Shown here: piece by piece, positions 13,652-14,662 of the stretch
Layout: every line of letters starts with the position of its first letter
How positions within the stretch are numbered: the first letter of the stretch is position 1
Assembly: GCA_902795785.1 (NCBI GenBank)
Contig: CADBMK010000017.1
Coordinates: 1 to 14,662 of the forward strand
Direction: 5' to 3'
Origin: an uncultured Bacteroidia bacterium
Lineage (GTDB): Bacteria; Bacteroidota; Bacteroidia; Bacteroidales; UBA932
DNA length: 14,662 nucleotides
Program-made: the position numbers and the translations under genes
The notes under the pieces: generated by a model
Seen by the model: the letters and a program-made list of their open reading frames with translations, nothing else
What the model was told of the DNA's origin: nothing
Database searches by the model: none

Positions 13652-14662
13652 TGAGCATTTTTGGTCTTAAGGCCCAGAGAGCCTTTGATCTTGGTCCTCT
13701 CATACTTGCTGAGTCCAAAGAGGAGGATGGAGAGGATGCAGACGCCTATACAGGTTCCGGAAACCACAAGAAGCCTGTCCACACCGTAAGGCATCCGGTT
13801 CCGGACAAGGATAGGGAAAACAAAAGTACAAAAACTTACTACTGCGCACTTTGAAATGATTCTGTAAAACTCCATCACATTAAAGCCCGCAACCGAATAA
13901 AGCATGAAAAGGCGGCAGATACTCTGAAGGATAGACACACCAAAGAGCACCACAAACACGGTCTGCACAGGAGCGCCCAGCTTATAAAGGACAAAGAGTA
14001 CAGGAAGTGAAAGCACTCCAAGCAAACCTACCACAACCTGGAACTTATGCTTGTCGGAAGACACCTGTACGGTCTTCGTAATAGTAGTCTGCAGCACGGA
14101 AGCAAGCGATGTAAACAGCGCCAGCCTCAGGAACGTCACCAGATACACGAAATCTCCGCCCAACATCTTCAGGAAGTGGTCTCCAAGCCACAGCCTCAGG
14201 ACAACAGGCGCTTCAAGAATCAACGGTGCCGAGAACAGCAGGGCTATATAGAAGGAGAACTTTGCTCCCCTATTCATAATCCGGAAAAGATGCTCCGCGT
14301 CACCGTACTCGGCAGTCTTCATCAAAAGTGGGGAAAGCGCGGAATTAAATCCGGCCACCAGTTTCTCTACACCTTGATCCAGATAAAAGGCGCAGGCCCA
14401 CAGAGCATTAAGGATGGGACCGAAGAACGGATTAATCAAAATGTTCGTAAAATACGAGAGCACCTGCCCGTCACCGCCGCCAAAGAAATTCCATCTCAGG
14501 TTCATGAACGCCACCTTCAGATGCGCCTTGGTGGTTCCGCCCCTTAGGGAGCACTCATCAAAAGAATGGAAACAATATATAATATATCCTATCGTGATAA
14601 CGATATTGCTTCCCAGCAATGCCAGTGCATAGAACAGCAGCTTATCCATAGGAGCGGACGCA
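13648..14662 (-). CDS. Polysaccharide flippase (Wzx/MATE-like), 5' end cut by window edge
   Basis: The frame stays open to the right edge; 337 residues are visible and include an internal Met at 14649 preceded in frame by ASAP, so the true start lies outside. Full-length relatives have ~480-500 residues, so roughly the first third is missing. Seven or more hydrophobic segments are visible, for example FYALALLGSNIVITIGYII, FYIALLFSAPLIL, VVGLLGVLSLPVLFVLY, VFVVLFGVSILQ, CTFVFPILV and LLVVSGTCIGVCILSILLFG. VVLRLWLGD and the block FNSALSPLLMK with AEYGDAEHLF fit O-antigen/teichoic-acid flippases of the MOP superfamily. It would move lipid-linked glycan units to the periplasmic face. Its stop overlaps the glycosyltransferase start. 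Confidence 0.87.
   Translation of the reverse strand, partial: ASAPMDKLLFYALALLGSNIVITIGYIIYCFHSFDECSLRGGTTKAHLKVAFMNLRWNFFGGGDGQVLSYFTNILINPFFGPILNALWACAFYLDQGVEKLVAGFNSALSPLLMKTAEYGDAEHLFRIMNRGAKFSFYIALLFSAPLILEAPVVLRLWLGDHFLKMLGGDFVYLVTFLRLALFTSLASVLQTTITKTVQVSSDKHKFQVVVGLLGVLSLPVLFVLYKLGAPVQTVFVVLFGVSILQSICRLFMLYSVAGFNVMEFYRIISKCAVVSFCTFVFPILVRNRMPYGVDRLLVVSGTCIGVCILSILLFGLSKYERTKIKGSLGLKTKNAQ

Overview
The window looks like a chromosomal segment from an anaerobic member of the Bacteroidota, most likely order Bacteroidales. Three things point there. The two clearest promoter elements, upstream of pflB and pyk, match the Bacteroidota -7 consensus TAnnTTTG. Shine-Dalgarno sites are mostly absent. 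A large outer-membrane barrel carries an N-terminal carboxypeptidase-regulatory-like domain, a hallmark of this phylum. I cannot assign a genus. Ten protein-coding genes are visible, nine of them on the minus strand; the first and last are cut by the window edges. I found no tRNA, rRNA, insertion sequence, phage gene or CRISPR array. No stretch over about 270 bases lacks a gene.

Layout from right to left, following minus-strand transcription. (1) 14662-12734: the C-terminal part of a polysaccharide flippase (Wzx/MATE-like), joined by an ATGA stop/start overlap to a family 2 glycosyltransferase. This is the end of a surface-glycan cluster. (2) 12701-11224: a short NfeD-like membrane protein followed by a QmcA-type SPFH/Band 7 protein, a conserved membrane-scaffold pair. 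(3) 11177-9747: pyruvate kinase with its own -7 element. (4) 8989-9708, plus strand: a nitroreductase, divergent from pflB, with a GC-rich hairpin in its leader and a long hairpin after its end. (5) 8905-5771: pflB and pflA (pyruvate formate-lyase and its activating enzyme), ending in a perfect 10-bp terminator hairpin. (6) 5740-1: a probable three-gene unit of outer-membrane beta-barrel protein, diacylglycerol-kinase-like lipid kinase, and LtaS/MdoB-type phosphotransferase. The last two share an ATGA overlap.

How the genes fit together. Pyruvate kinase makes pyruvate and PflB, activated by PflA, splits it to acetyl-CoA and formate, as expected of an anaerobic fermenter. Their promoters share the same 10-base core. 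The most thought-provoking part is unit 6. MdoB/LtaS-type enzymes that use phosphatidylglycerol leave diacylglycerol behind, and a DgkB/YegS-type kinase can recycle it. A translationally coupled pair would make a compact phosphoglycerol-transfer and recycling module in an organism without lipoteichoic acid. The donor, the acceptor and the role of the barrel protein are inference. The rest is ordinary core metabolism and envelope biology, and I see no convincing wholly new system.
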